DNA of 64,000 nt from contig JALJCO010010476.1 of NCBI GenBank assembly GCA_023101725.1, positions 2,483,001-2,547,000 on the forward strand, written 5' to 3'. Below are positions 41,416 to 54,139 of this stretch, piece by piece. The stretch is from Atherinomorus stipes. Lineage: Eukaryota > Chordata > Actinopteri > Atheriniformes > Atherinidae. How positions within the stretch are numbered: the stretch's first letter is position 1; each line of letters begins with the position of its first letter. Below the pieces are notes generated by a model that was given only the letters and a program-made list of their open reading frames with translations, was not told the origin of the DNA and did no database searches. A program made the position numbers and the translations under genes.

Positions 41416-41920
41416 CTAAATTATGGATGTAGTGAACCAGTGACCTGCTCCAGCCTCGCTATCAGGCAACGTGTTGAACATGATCAAACGTGGACTATTA
41501 AATAGTAGCTTATTCAAACTGGGAAGGTCAGGCTTACATGCAGACAATGTCTCAGAACGAAACATAAGTTACAGTCCATCTCTGATCACGGTAGTTCACG
41601 ATCCAGCGTGACACTGTCGGTCCAGTATCGCCTCTCATGGTACCTGTTCGGACTCCTTGATATGATTTGCCCCTCCAGCTGAGCGAGTCGCAGTTGGCTA
41701 CACTGGTCGACACGAGGAGTCTAAATGAAATTTCTCATTCTTTTAAAAACAGTATGGGCTCTCAGAAACACGCGCATTTGCACGCACCTGTCCTCAGAGT
41801 GGACAGTGTAACGGTGAGAACACAGGCGAGATAATACTCAACACAATCTAACCTCGTCTCAGACCGACCTGCATATGTCGCGTGTCTACTCTGTGATTGG
41901 CTGACGTCGACGTCACTCAC
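41416..41920 (-). promoter_or_regulatory. galnt13: Likely galnt13 promoter and non-coding first exon
   Basis: On the minus strand this region is CpG-containing and ends in a good splice donor, TTTAG|GTAAGC, at 41416/41415. Upstream of it are an inverted CCAAT box (ATTGG at 41896-41900) and TGACGTCGACGTCA (41902-41915), two overlapping CRE-like half-sites in a perfect palindrome. Distance and orientation suit a first exon of up to about 450 nt. The start point is inferred, not seen. Confidence 0.5.
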
Positions 41921-42078
41921 GCAATCCCCTTGAAGTGGAGCCTCACTGGCGTCTGGTTGCCGTGGGCGCGTGCACATGCAACACACTGAACACAGTTTAG
42001 GTTACCTGTCAGATTTTTTCCCCCACTGCTAGTTATTTAATTTCAAGCTCGACTAATGTAATTTTTTAAAAATTTATA

Positions 42079-42101
42079 ATATATATATATATATATATAT
42101 T
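42079..42101. repeat. (AT)n microsatellite
   Basis: Alternating AT flanked by inverted ATTTATAAT and ATTATAAAT text. Confidence 0.85.
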
Positions 42102-42148
42102 ATAATTTATCATTCACTTTTACTGTTTTTCTTCTTACCTTTACTCTT

Positions 42149-42149
<1 letters not shown>

Positions 42150-42197
<48 letters not shown>
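42150..42197. repeat. (AAT)n microsatellite
   Basis: About 16 units of TAA/AAT. Confidence 0.9.
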
Positions 42198-42199
42198 TT

Positions 42200-43850
42200 A
42201 TCATTATTTTTATTTTTATTATTATTAATAAGAACTACTACTTCACACAATGCTTTTTTTTTCTTTTCTTTTTTGGCAGATGACAAAGAAAGTCAGGTGA
42301 AGAATGCAATTTGCAGCCAGGCGAAGGTAAATGGTCAATTAGGGAGCCATTATAGATGGCACTTTCCTTGCTTTTTATTTGTGCTGTGGACCAGATCATT
42401 AAGTCTTTTTAAGATTACACTGTTGACCAGCACACATGATTCAGGGCAAAATCCTGGTGAATCATGCTGAACAATGCTGCCATCTGCTGCTGAAGATGAG
42501 AGACCACTCATGCCGCTTCGGCCTCAAGGCAACATTACAGATCAAATCTAGGCTTAGAATTTAATTAACATTCAGAGAATCATGATAACTCTGATGCAAT
42601 GTCAATGAAGTAAAGCCACAGACTGAACTCTCCTTTTATGTGCCACTCTTATTACTGTTTCATTTAACTCAGCTATAAAGCAAATGGCAAATACTGCAGG
42701 CTTGTGAGATAAATTTAAACTCTTCACAGCAATGTAGTGTGTGTAGATAAGCACAGCTTTAATTCATACCAGATTAGAAATATCCACTAGATGTCACTGC
42801 ACACTGGTGAAAAAACTTTCATGATAAAGACCCGAGCAACTGGTTTGAAAGATTGTTAACACTTTGTGAAAGATTAAACATGTTTGTATGCACAGAACAC
42901 AGTCTTGGAATGACATTATTTCTAAGTACAGCCAATCCAAGTGCTTGACTTGTTATATTTCATGTTGTGGGGTTTTGCTTGTTCAATAGGAGCAGCATTA
43001 CTCTTGGCATTTTCACTTGTTCAACTGTTAAGGCATGTCACACTAAGAAAAAGGTGTGCATTCTAAAATCTATCTGAATTCCATTTAGCTCCTTTAGTTT
43101 CACAGTTATTATCTGTGCCTGCAGGCTTGCTGTCACACTGCAATGGTTTTCTGGGACAATATAGACATTAACAAGGGAAAACATCTATTATGAAAAAAGG
43201 TATGATTGGTTTCTCTGAATAGCATTTAAAATGTAATCAGACCAAAAGCGAAACAGAATCTTGAGTGTCTGTTTTCAGTGAGGAGAGAACATGCTGATTT
43301 TAGCTTTTGTGCTGCACATATAGGGCATATTCTAATTAAAGATTTCAAAACAGTCTAAATGTGTAGCCTATGAAAGCAGGAGCTGATTGCACGTTTCCTC
43401 AGGAATAAAGGAAATGATCAACTAGAAGGGGGGATGCAGACATGCAACACTCAATATTTATTCAGTTTTAAAACTTCATGCATTCATTTACAACTTTGCA
43501 GCCATAACTAAAGCATTTGAACTTGCTGTATAGTAGGCTAATTTAACTGAACAATAAATTAACTATTGTTTAAATTCCTTAATGGTTTGTGTAGGAAACC
43601 ACAATATGTTATTTAGGCCTGCTTCTTCTGATCAAAAGAAAACTAGAACCCAAATGTCAATATGGGCTAATGAGAGCTGACATATACAGGGGTAACAGGG
43701 AACCTGCTGAGGTGTAGTTAGCTAATAAATCAGCAACTCATGGTGCATTAATGCACGCATGCATGCACACACGCCAACACACAGCAGGCTATAAACATAC
43801 AACAAACGGACACGCGGGCCTTGCACAAAATGTCCCCCGTGAACTCCGTG
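42200..43850. other. Intergenic spacer between galnt13 and rprm starts
   Basis: No gene. A GCATGCATGCACACAC-type short repeat lies near 43755. The rest is plain. Confidence 0.5.
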
Positions 43851-43854
43851 AACA

Positions 43855-43965
43855 GTGATGACCGCCAGCCTGCAGTCCGGCCGTGTGGTGGCGCTCTTGC
43901 TGTGTCCGCCCAAACAGGTGCAGTCTGGCTATTTAACCGCGGGGTCGTTAGATTCAGTCCGTTCA
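43855..43965 (+). promoter_or_regulatory. rprm: rprm core promoter region
   Basis: CpG-rich stretch with a GC box on the reverse (CCGCCC, 43906-43911) and a TATA-like TATTTAA at 43930-43936. Transcription would then start near 43960, giving a 5' leader of about 225 nt before the rprm ATG. Inferred from motif spacing only. Confidence 0.5.
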
Positions 43966-44172
43966 GAAACTGGCAGCGCAGCGCACGAAATCTCCAGTAA
44001 TGCGATGCCAAAGCCGCTTTTTAAACTCCACGAGAGCGCTGTGTGATCTGGTGGAACTTCTTCAACTCACCACCGCTTCCTCATCTTCACTTCTCACTTG
44101 ATGACATTTTTCTGCGGGACTGAGCCTCCCTCTCCCCCTCTGTTTTTTTCACATTCTTGAAAGTTTGATTGA

Positions 44173-44493
<321 letters not shown>

Positions 44494-45065
44494 TAAATGA
44501 GGACATTTGCGTTATTGCTGATGGGATCAGATGGAGACAGCGGAGAGGTGATCGATAGCCTAAACCAGGCCCTGTTTCCATGTTTGTACTGTTTGTTAAA
44601 AAAGAAAAAGAAAACTCAAAGGAGCGGTCACCGTGTAAGAGGTAGCCGGACCCTCCTGGTGACCGAGGCTCACAGGTGTTCACCTTTTTTTTTCTTGTGG
44701 CCTTTTTTTGATGCCAACAAAGACTCATTCGTCTCAAGGAGGTACAGTGTGCTGCTGAAAGCCTCTTTTATAAGTATTCAGTCCCGCACTGTTGTAATTG
44801 AAGTAGTTGCACCGTTTGTCAAGCAGCATCCTTTGACAAGTGACAAAGTCTTTGTAAATGCTGCTAAAAATGTTTTTAAAAGCCCTCTGGAATTGCAAAG
44901 GCAGTGGAGGCGTGCATGTTTAAAATGTGTTATATGTATGTTTTGCCATACAACAGGCAACATACTCTTATTCGGTGGATTTTCTGGTGAAATGGAGGAA
45001 GCCCAACATGATGTGTAGCTCATCGAGAACTTTCATTCTGTAATTAAAGTGTTTTCCTCTTAACT
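44494..45065 (+). other. rprm: rprm 3' UTR with ATTAAA poly(A) signal
   Basis: No intron signals. A variant poly(A) signal ATTAAA lies at 45043-45048, so cleavage near 45065 is likely. A 173-codon frame (44497-45018) lies wholly within this UTR, in the same phase as rprm; see findings. Confidence 0.6.
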
Positions 45066-45069
45066 GAAG

Positions 45070-46210
45070 TTTATTTTTCAATTTTTTCTGCTTTTAATCT
45101 GTTAAATTTCCATTAAGTATATAATTAATGTTAACAACACATAATGCAAAAATTGTTATATTTTGTGCATTTTTTATTATTATTATTATTTTAAAATAGC
45201 CAAAGTGTTTACTGGACAGTGGGAGTATGCAGTAATGGCATCACATAAAAATAGGGTTTCCCTCAATTGCTTGTGTATCAATGGTCAAAACATGGAAAAC
45301 AAAACTATTTTGTAAAAACAGAAGTATTTTATTCTAAAGGAAACATATTCTGATCTCAGTAGAAAACTACTATTATTTGTGAATGGGTGTTTTCTTTATG
45401 AGCTGGGTTTTTTATCTAAGCAGCCTTTCACATCCTTCCCCCTTATGTCAAAGCATCTGTGGAGCTCTGCCTCTGGCTCACCTGGCTGCCAGCTCCCCAA
45501 GAGCTTCAGAAACTACTTGTCTTGTCAGTGCAGTTTGGATGAAGCCATCGGGCAATATGCTGCTGCCTCATTGCCCAACTGTGCTCCTCACACACAGTTT
45601 GAGAGTATTTTTGCTCTCTGAAATGTCCTTCAGACTAGAAACACTCTCCTTTTTCATATTACTGACCCATGTATCAGGTTCGACAAGGTGTTATTCTGTC
45701 TCATAATGGACACCCACAGTGACCCCTGTCTTGGGCCACTTAAAACACTGATGCTTAAGAAAACAATAGAATTTGCAGTTATCTATTGTGCATAAAAATG
45801 AAAGTGTAAAATTGTTTGTTAGTTAGTTACTAGATTAATCACATAAGATTTCCACATCTTTAAGGATGGGTAGGATCTATCATGTTTGATGAGATTATAA
45901 CTGTCACAGTATCGTAAATTGTGATGTAATCCAGTGTAGCTGCTTTTGTAAAGCATGTCATATTTTGTGCACTCAGGCTGCAGCTTAGACTTTCGTGTCA
46001 GCTGCATTGTTTTGGAAAATATACCACCTTTTTTATTTTATTGAGAGTAAAAAAAAAAAAAATAACCACAAGGAAAACAGTATCAGTGTGCCAGTGTCAC
46101 CTCTCCGCATGAGCCTCCACCAAAGCTTTGTGTGTGAGCCTGAACACGGAGTAGTGTTTAGTGTCTGTCCAATGTACTGGATCATATTGTATTTTAAAGT
46201 TGTTCTGATT
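45070..46210. other. Intergenic, nothing recognised
   Basis: A TTA run near 45176 and an A-run at 46051-46063. Overlapping open frames at 45380-45706 lack any known motif. Confidence 0.45.
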
Positions 46211-46218
46211 CTGTTCGG

Positions 46219-46440
46219 GGAAAGTGGTTGCCCAGTGGTTTACAGCGGTGGGTACTGGTCTGTGGACCCAGGGTTCAACCCCCTGGTGTGGCACTAAGAG
46301 TAAACCACTGTGGGTCATTGAGCAACTGCCCATGGGTGCCGCAATATGACAGCCCACTGCCCTCTAGTCTATCTAGTGATGGGTTAAATGCAGAGCTGAA
46401 TTTCCCAATTGAGATTAATAAAGTAATATTGTTTTTATTT
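46219..46440 (+). mobile_element. tRNA-derived SINE, plus orientation
   Basis: A-box-like TTGCCCAGTGG (46228-46238) and perfect B box GGTTCAACCCC (46272-46282) at tRNA spacing, then the AAACCACTGTGGGTCATTGA centre, AACTGCCCATGGGTG, and a tail ending in TTAATAAAG-type text. Same family as the minus-strand copy at 32466-32680. Confidence 0.8.
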
Positions 46441-48649
46441 AACCTATGACTGCTCTGGAAATTCTCTATACCTCTCAAATTCTTATCAGATCTGTTTCAG
46501 AACATCAATAAGATAGTGGCACATAAAAGCTCAGTTAAAATGGTTTATCGAAATGGGAAACGGGGATAAAATTCAATAAATGTACATTATGTATCAGTGG
46601 TAAACCACTCAGTGATTTTGCAGATACATTTAGCCATTGTACCATAGGAACAACATATTTGTCTTATTTTAGTTCATTTGCATTCTTAAAGTAACACATG
46701 GACGCAGTATCATACAGTATAACACATATTTACAGTGAAGATTTGTTATTGTGGGCTGTGGATGCAGACTGGAGAGGGAAAAAGCATGGCATGAATTCAG
46801 TAAACATCAAATAAATTCTCCTATTTTCTAAATGACATAATAATATCCCGTTCCCACAAATGTTCTCAACTGAATGTTATTTTCTTTTTGACATTTTGAA
46901 ATGAGAGCAGTATGGAGTAACAGGTCAGTGCAGCAGGCAGTTCTGAAACCCACACCGAGCGTCTCTCTCTGTTTTGTGTGATTGCTTTCATTAAGCAGCG
47001 CTGGAAATTGCTCACAGGAAGATATTGTGGCTTTTAAATGTCCAGCGGAGAACAATCTTCTGTCTGCAGACAGTCCATTGTTAATTTATCCTGCAGTGCC
47101 TCGTGAACGCATGTACTTAAACTGGATTATGGCTGACTTTGAGAAGCTTGTAAGAACTAGATGTAAAAATGGAGATTAAGATTTGAAAACAAGAGCTTTA
47201 TCCTTTAAATCCTGCTTTTCTGCAGGATTTAAAGGGTTAGTTTTGTGGTAAGCAGTCAGTGCCGCCATCAAGATTTCACACTCTGGCGCTCAGAGAAATT
47301 TAGAAGATGCTAACAGCAGCTATTTCTACCCTGCTGTCAACAAACTGATAGTCTTCAACAAGGATTATGAGCTAGCCAACTCCTCCCAACATCTTCAGGG
47401 ATGTGCTTTGAGTTTGACACTGCCAAAAGCAGCAAGCTAGGCTATTAAAAATATATGGTTCAAATATCTTTTGCTTGGTGTTACAATGTGTTCTCACTTT
47501 TCTTCCCCAAGGCAGAAAGTGTTATGGGTCAAACGAGGAAAGAAGAAAAAAAAAATCACTGTTAACTTCATCATCATGTACCAGCAGCCTGGCAAGAAAA
47601 ACTTACAGTATATCAGCAGTATGGCAGAGGGGTACAGCATCGTCTCACTTCATCCCATGTGTACTGTAAGTGGACTGCACTCAACCGTGACAGCATCTGC
47701 AGGGTGTTGATTGCGGGCTAAAACAGGCTTCGGGTCGTGGCTTGCTCTCATGTGATTGGCTGGAGAGCAGAAATCCAGTCGATGAACTGGATAGTGACTA
47801 AAAGCTCCAAATAGCAGCAAGGCAACGATGCCTGGGTTTACTCCTGTTCTCCCACAGCCCATCTCTTAGCCCTCTTGGGCTCATTTCCTGCCTCCTGATG
47901 GGAGAGACACATCTGTATGGTATCATTTTAAGGTGACAGAGTAGTGCTTGCACCAATTTTCCTCAGTTTCTTTATTTGAAAAGAACATTTAATTCATTTT
48001 CTTTCAAAGGCAACAGCATTTAAGTTTTCTCCATCCTGAGACTGACGCATTTACCTTCCTCAGCAGTTATATGTGTGCAGCCTGAATCAGCTGCTGTCGA
48101 CATCACATGGCATCGGGATTCTACGAGAGCAGCAGCGAGTGTGGAAGTCAAGCTGTGATAAATCCATGCGGACTGGTTTTGAAGAATGATTTCATTATTT
48201 CACATCTCCAACTCCACACATGGGATGAGTCATGGCTATGTTGTATCCTGATTGTTTCCCAATGAAACATCACAGAAATTTTACATCTGAGTAATCCTGC
48301 CTCCAACACTGTGGTGTAATCCTGTGTGTGTGTGTAACATTGTAAGAATAAAAGTTACTTTCCTTCAAGCGACACTGAGAAAAATCACTAATATGAGGGG
48401 AAAATAAATGTAAAACCATTCTGTAGGAGAAAGCACTGCATGAACTCATGGACATTTGCAAAGACTATCATCAGTGAGCACAGCTCATACCTGCAGCCAC
48501 AAAGATAAACTCAGTAAAGACAAATGTCCCATGTAAGGACAAAACATGCATAAACAAAAAGTAACGCCATATCTCTATGAACCAGAATGTACTGACAAAG
48601 GTAGTAACACTAACACCCGGAAGTAAAGTACGTATTATTCTGTATGTGG
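46441..48649. other. Intergenic, one perfect hairpin, no gene
   Basis: Contains the palindrome at 47202-47235 (see findings). Nothing else recognised. Confidence 0.4.
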
Positions 48650-48654
48650 CAGGA

Positions 48655-49700
48655 CAAAGGGGGACCCAGGCAGGATTTGATCCCCACACTTTCAGGTGAG
48701 GGTCATGCACACTTGCCATTCAGCCAAAGGAATATCCCCTTATCCATGTAGCCAGGGCACATGATCACTCAGAGGCAGATTGACAGGACCGTCAACTGCC
48801 ACATGTAGCTGGTGAGAAACAAGTCCCTTAAAATTTAGTGCATAATTTGTGATGCAAAGCTAGTTTTACTTGTAACATTATTCTGTTATCACGGGCATTT
48901 CTTTGTCTTGCGTTATAACTGATTTGCCTTGGGTGTTCTGTGGAGTGGATAAGATTGTTTTTAATAACAGGTCAAGTGGTTCCTGTTGAGTGCCAATAGC
49001 CATACTTTAGCATTGGCAACCCCCTGCAACTAGAATAACAGAACGGAGACCACTAATAGTACCCTGGCTAACTGGAAAATGAGACCCTATGTCAAAAATT
49101 CCAAACTAGCCCTTTAAGGACTGAAGTGAAGTGCAAACAAAATAATTTTGGAAAGGAGATCTCATAAAAGTCTCATTTACTTCTCCTAGACAAATGTGAG
49201 ATCCACGTGAGAGCTAAATGACACAATGGCTTATTTCTCCTGTTTCTCCACCTTGTCTCCAGATAGAAAAGATGCACAAAATCTCAACCTAGTCTCACTT
49301 CCAGGTCCAAAGGAGATCTCAATCATTTCTAAAATAATTCTCAAGATGTCTGCATTAAGTCTCATAGAAGACTATTTCTCCTTGTGCATTTTAGGAGAAA
49401 CAAAAGAGACATTCATGAGAACGATTTGAAACCTGAAGGCTGGGATGACATCTCCTTTTCGTCTCCGGAAATGCAAAAGAGAAAGCTTTGAGCATTAAAA
49501 ATTTTTTCTTCTGGGCTGTCTTGTGAGCTGATAAATCAAAGTTGAAATTTTTTCATAAATTGATGGTCCTGTCAGGTTAGTTGCTCATGCGCCCTGGCTA
49601 CTTGGTCACAGGGATATCCCAGTGTGTATGACTCTTAACCAGTAGACTGGGGTTTAAACCTCGCCTTAGCCATCTTTTGTCCTGCCAGACATAGACAAAG
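48655..49700. mobile_element. Inverted-repeat element with tRNA-like arms
   Basis: The left arm (48655-48800, minus) and right arm (49555-49700, plus) are inverted copies. Both hold GGTCCTGTCA, then GCCCTGGCTAC, a GGATATxCC motif and a B-box-like GGATCAAATCC (minus, 48683-48673) or GGTTTAAACCT (plus, 49651-49661). The minus arm also has an A-box-like TGGCTGAATGG. The interior is a run of GGAGATCTC and AGTCTCAT motifs. It may be a composite of two SINE copies around a MITE. Confidence 0.55.
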
Positions 49701-49861
49701 TAGAGAAAGATCATCAGGCTTGCTGCTAGTACACAGATAAGAAGTCAGCACCTGTGATGATACGGTGTGCATTAGTGTCAGACTCAAGGTTCACATAAGA
49801 CACACATCACCAACAAACAATGACACAATACAGTTTCAAAAAGAAATCAAATCTAATGGTG

Positions 49862-49925
49862 CTGGAGCCTATCCCAGCTGCCCCCTGGCAAAAGGTGTAT
49901 ACCCTGGATAAATCACCAGAAACTA
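49862..49925 (+). repeat. Fragment of common teleost repeat
   Basis: GCTGGAGCCTATCCCAGCTG followed by GTATACCCTGGATAAATCAC, a piece found throughout fish genomes. It directly adjoins the minisatellite. Confidence 0.55.
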
Positions 49926-49928
49926 ACA

Positions 49929-50049
49929 ATCTAGAATTTAGAATTTAGAATGTAGAATGTAGAATTTAGAATGTAGAATGTAGAATGTAGAATTTAAAAT
50001 TTAGAATGTAGAATTTAGAATGTAGAATTTAGAATGTAGAATTTATAAT
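49929..50049. repeat. Minisatellite of TAGAATGTAGAATT units
   Basis: About 17 tandem units of seven bases, alternating TAGAATG and TAGAATT types with a few substitutions, over 121 bp. Confidence 0.92.
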
Positions 50050-52579
50050 GCATTTAGAACAACCAGTTGTGCTAAGCATGCATTTTTTGGACCATGGGCA
50101 GAAGCGGCTTCCCAGTACCCACACAGACACATCACTTTGCTGTCCAGTTCGCGCATAATTTCAAACATGTCTGTGCACTTTTGACCAGCCCTTTTTATTT
50201 TGTACTCTATTAAGATCAAAACACACAAGGGATTATGACAGGTTGAGTGTTACTGTAGGTTGAAATAAAAATGCTGTGTTGAGAACTTCAAGAAACACGT
50301 CTAAGTGTGCACATTTTGCCAGATCAAGCTAGTTTTACCACAAAAACACACTGCAGAGTCACCAGGAACTAGTTATTCATCACACATCACACATTCATAA
50401 TGAATGTTCATCACTTTAAAATAATAGCTATGATGATGTGATATTGACCCTGTAATCCATTTTGAAAGTGTATTTCAAGGTTTGTTGACCTTCTGATCAT
50501 GCCAATTCTTTGGATAGCTATCAACCTCATCACTTGACATAACTTTGCCTTTGCTTTCAGAGGAAGGTTTCTGCCTACATTTTTACCAACAGGTAAAAAT
50601 TTCAAGAAAAATCTCAAAGTCATCTATGAAGAGTGTGAAGACTTTGTGAACTCCTCTTCTTGAGTCATTCTTAACTACTTGTAATGACTTTAGATACAGT
50701 GAATATCTCTATAGTGTGCTCTTGTCACATTAGATAAGAGCGGTGAAGATAGTCATGAAATATGGGAGAGACACAGAAGACGAGGGATATGTCGCCTGCA
50801 TCTCACCACTTAAAGAGTGGCTCATCCCAACTTGAAACATTTCTCACCCACCATAGTGCATGAGCCTAAGCTGACCCACTGAGACCCTGTGAATTCTGTA
50901 CACTTTTCCACTATTCATCTTAACTCTTCTGCACTTAGCTCCCATCTTTTTATCCGCATTGTCTGTTATCTTGGGAATAGATATCAATTATGCACAGCTG
51001 GTTTGAAGAGCAAAGCTCTTTAATCATACAGCAAGGCGTTTAATGGAGATGTGCATTATTTAGTCTACATGCCCCACTACACCTGATCCATGCTCATGCA
51101 CGATGACGACCAATATTTGTTTTGTTTTTACAGCAAAACTGTGCTCCTCCAAAATCTTTGCAGTGCTTGCTTTTGATATTATTAATGTGGTCACCTGACT
51201 CAACAGTGGCATGTTAAAAGAAACAGGTGTGGGACTCAATTTTTGAAAAAAAATAATTAGAGACATTGTAATTAATTAATCTTGATTAATTGCATTTTAG
51301 TTACAAAAAGCTTTTTATTTTTATTTAAATGGATTTTAGTGGGTGACTACATCAAATAACAGACACAGACATTAATGTTCTAAACTCAAGCTCTCTAATG
51401 TCTGGAATCTAACTGTGTTTCAATTAAAAAAAAAAGAAAGAAAAAGAAATAGAAATTATTCCTGGCCAAAATTGAACAACCTAAAGTAAAAGTTACATCC
51501 TAAATACTTTAACTAACAGCTCTGACTGTTCTCTACTTAAGAATCTAGCAGCTTTGGGCGTTTCGTTTTCAGTCTGGTTCAGGAAAAAGAGGTGAACATG
51601 CTCTGGTCTGACTGCAGTTGGGAGCTGACTGAACGGACTGAGCCTTTTACTGTTTGGAGATGGGAGAGAGTCCACGGCAGCACCTCGGTTTTCTCACAAT
51701 TTTCTGCCCCTGATTTCAACTCTTTCCTTGTTGAGACATAATTGAGATCAGGGGCATACAGTTATGAGATCTGTTCTGTTTATCCCACTTCTCAAGTATG
51801 GCTCAAATAGTTCAACTCAACCTCCTTTGTCTCTTTTATATTTCACCTCTTGCTCCTAAGGAACCCTTAGGAGAAGTAATTCAGAAACAAATGATCACGG
51901 AATGATACCATTGTGAAAAGCTCAAACTGATCTATGAGGGATGTAGGTCTGGGTCCATTCATTTACTCTTTTATGACCAACAAAAAATGAGATTATTGTA
52001 AAACTAGCCAAAAATACTTTTACAAATAGTCCACAAAATTCAGCTTATTACAACTTTACAATGCAAGTTTGTGGTTGAGTTTATGTAACTTAAATGTTGG
52101 CTTGTTTGGGCAGATGCAGATGACATAGCTGATCTTTTATATACTCTGGAAGGCAAACATAGCTTGAATGTGCGGCCAGGAATGTTCCACAGTTTCTCTT
52201 ACAATTTCCGAACCACACACTGTTGTTTGAGTCATTCTACATCCCTCTTGCATTTGTGTGCTCTAGCTTGCAGCTAACTCTGTTCCTTAGCAGCACTTTT
52301 TTTTTATTTAGTTTTTTTTAGTTTTTAGTTTTTATCATTTATAAGACCAAAAATAAAAGTGAAGAGCAGAATGTATGCCACTGTAACGGAGTAAAAGTAG
52401 ACTTTCTTCCTCATAAATATACTTGCGTAAAAGTCAAAAACATACCATAATAGAATTACTCTTAAAAGTACAATTTATGTAAAAATTTGCTCAAGTTGGC
52501 TAAATGTAAACGGAGTAAATGTCGCACAGTACTACCCTCTGGCTAGTTAACAGCTGATGAACTGTGTTTCCAAAAGCAT
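50050..52579. other. Intergenic, nothing recognised
   Basis: AT-rich; no repeat ends and no gene motif. Confidence 0.4.
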
Positions 52580-52583
52580 TTAA

Positions 52584-53025
52584 AGACATACAACAGAACT
52601 TTTAGCAGTTTCCTTGGTGATGCAGCCCCTATTAGCGGCTAAACTAGCATCCACCTTGCATTGCACCTGTACTCACCTGAGCTCACTCTAGCCAGTAAAG
52701 GACAGTCTAATCTTGAGTCTTGTTCTGTCCCTTCCTTTCTTTCGTTTCTTCCTCCGATAATGTTTCCTTGCATTTCTTTACCAAATCCTCCATGATGTGC
52801 GTTCTAAACACCCTCATATCTGGTTCATCCGTTTGCTAGTGAGGCGGTGCGCAGCAGGTAGTCGGCTGCAATGTCATGGCCCTGTCCCGGATGGGAAACT
52901 TACATGCTGTTATTTCTGAGCACCAGGACGCCTCTGGGCTCAAAAATCTGCATAATGAATGTTGCCAAGTCATCAAAACGAGTCAGAAACACATATTTTT
53001 AAGGTCTAAAAGTTACATTGTGTCT
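52584..53025. mobile_element. TTAA-flanked MITE, family C
   Basis: Ends AGACATACAACAGAACTTTT and AAAAGTTACATTGTGTCT, roughly inverted, with TTAA on both sides (52580-52583, 53026-53029). 442 bp. Its right end matches the fragment at 35236-35340. Confidence 0.65.
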
Positions 53026-53512
53026 TTAATTTGCTCACCTTCAACTCATTTTGAAGTGTAAAAAGTCCACCTTGCAAATGTTGACACCTCCATGTCTTGA
53101 TACACATTCGTTTTTTTCTTTTTAGTGGATTTATCAGAGCGGATAGCTGCGCAAATAAACGCAGCAGTGAGCTGTCTGTCAACCATGGATGTTTACTGAG
53201 TTGCAAGAAGACAAACACACAAAACGGGTAGTGGGGAGGGACAAATGGCAGTTGAGTTTGACAGACCTATCACCATTCAGTCACTTAGAACAGGATTGTC
53301 AAATTGATTGTGTTTTTTCAATCCTGTCCGTTCCACGGGTGACTAAAATGTTAATTTTTGCGTTAGCGCATTTAATTAATTAGGTGCAATCAGGATGTGA
53401 AGGTGATTTTAAGCAATAAAATGCTCCTGGAAAACATTATACACCCCACCTTTAACCTGCTACAGCCCCATTCCTAAAAAAAAGGCTTAAAATACTGTTT
53501 TGAGCTACTTAA

Positions 53513-54133
53513 GGGGACATTGTGTAATCGCGAGCAGCTCTCTCATACTTTTCATGCTGCGTTCGCGTGAAACCGGGCAGACGGACGACATCCGCTGCAT
53601 GTAAAGTTATCACCAGCCTCTATGTGAAGACGTGGTCCGTCAGTTACAGTGACGTCAGTCCACATCTGATTTGTTGTCATGGCGATGTCGTATTGTTTTC
53701 CCTGACCCATGTTTTACCGTCTTTCGCTCGGCTTCATTGATTAAAATGACATCTGGTTTGTTACCAACGGCCGTCTGCCCGACTGCACGTGAACGCAGCA
53801 TCAGTGAGACGCTGGTTTCTCCCCACTGCAGCGCGGTGACTATTCAAAGGCATTACCTCGAACTGACCTGAAAACTCCGGAGTGTCCGGTGAGTTTCTGT
53901 GGTTTCCTACTGTCACGCTTCTCCTGAACATAAAAACATGGCGATACAACATGGCAGCCCCCACCGAGCCGACCCGCTCGATGTATAAATGACTGATACA
54001 AACGGTGAATTTAGAACTTAGAGGAGCACTTCAGTTTGTTGATGGGAGTGATTACTGATTAATGAAAAAACACTTTTGAACCAAATAATCAGTTTTTGTG
54101 AATAAATAACAGGAGAACTCACACAATATCCCT
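53513..54133. mobile_element. TTAA-flanked MITE, family D
   Basis: Ends GGGGACATTGTGT and ACACAATATCCCT (11 of 13 inverted), flanked by TTAA (53509-53512, 54134-54137). 621 bp, GC-richer core with CpGs, no transposase. Open frames in this interval are chance. Confidence 0.7.
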
Positions 54134-54139
54134 TTAAGT

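Noticed and set aside
45379..45706. Two overlapping open frames of 80 and 107 codons downstream of rprm
   Set aside because: Overlapping in different phases with no family motif; no promoter or splice evidence.
46219..46290. Possible functional tRNA gene (A and B boxes present)
   Set aside because: The cloverleaf does not close, and the sequence continues into a SINE body shared with another copy at 32466-32680.
49929..50049. CRISPR-like array
   Set aside because: Units are contiguous seven-base repeats without spacers, in a vertebrate genome.
53671..53964. Open frames on both strands
   Set aside because: They lie wholly inside a non-coding TTAA MITE.
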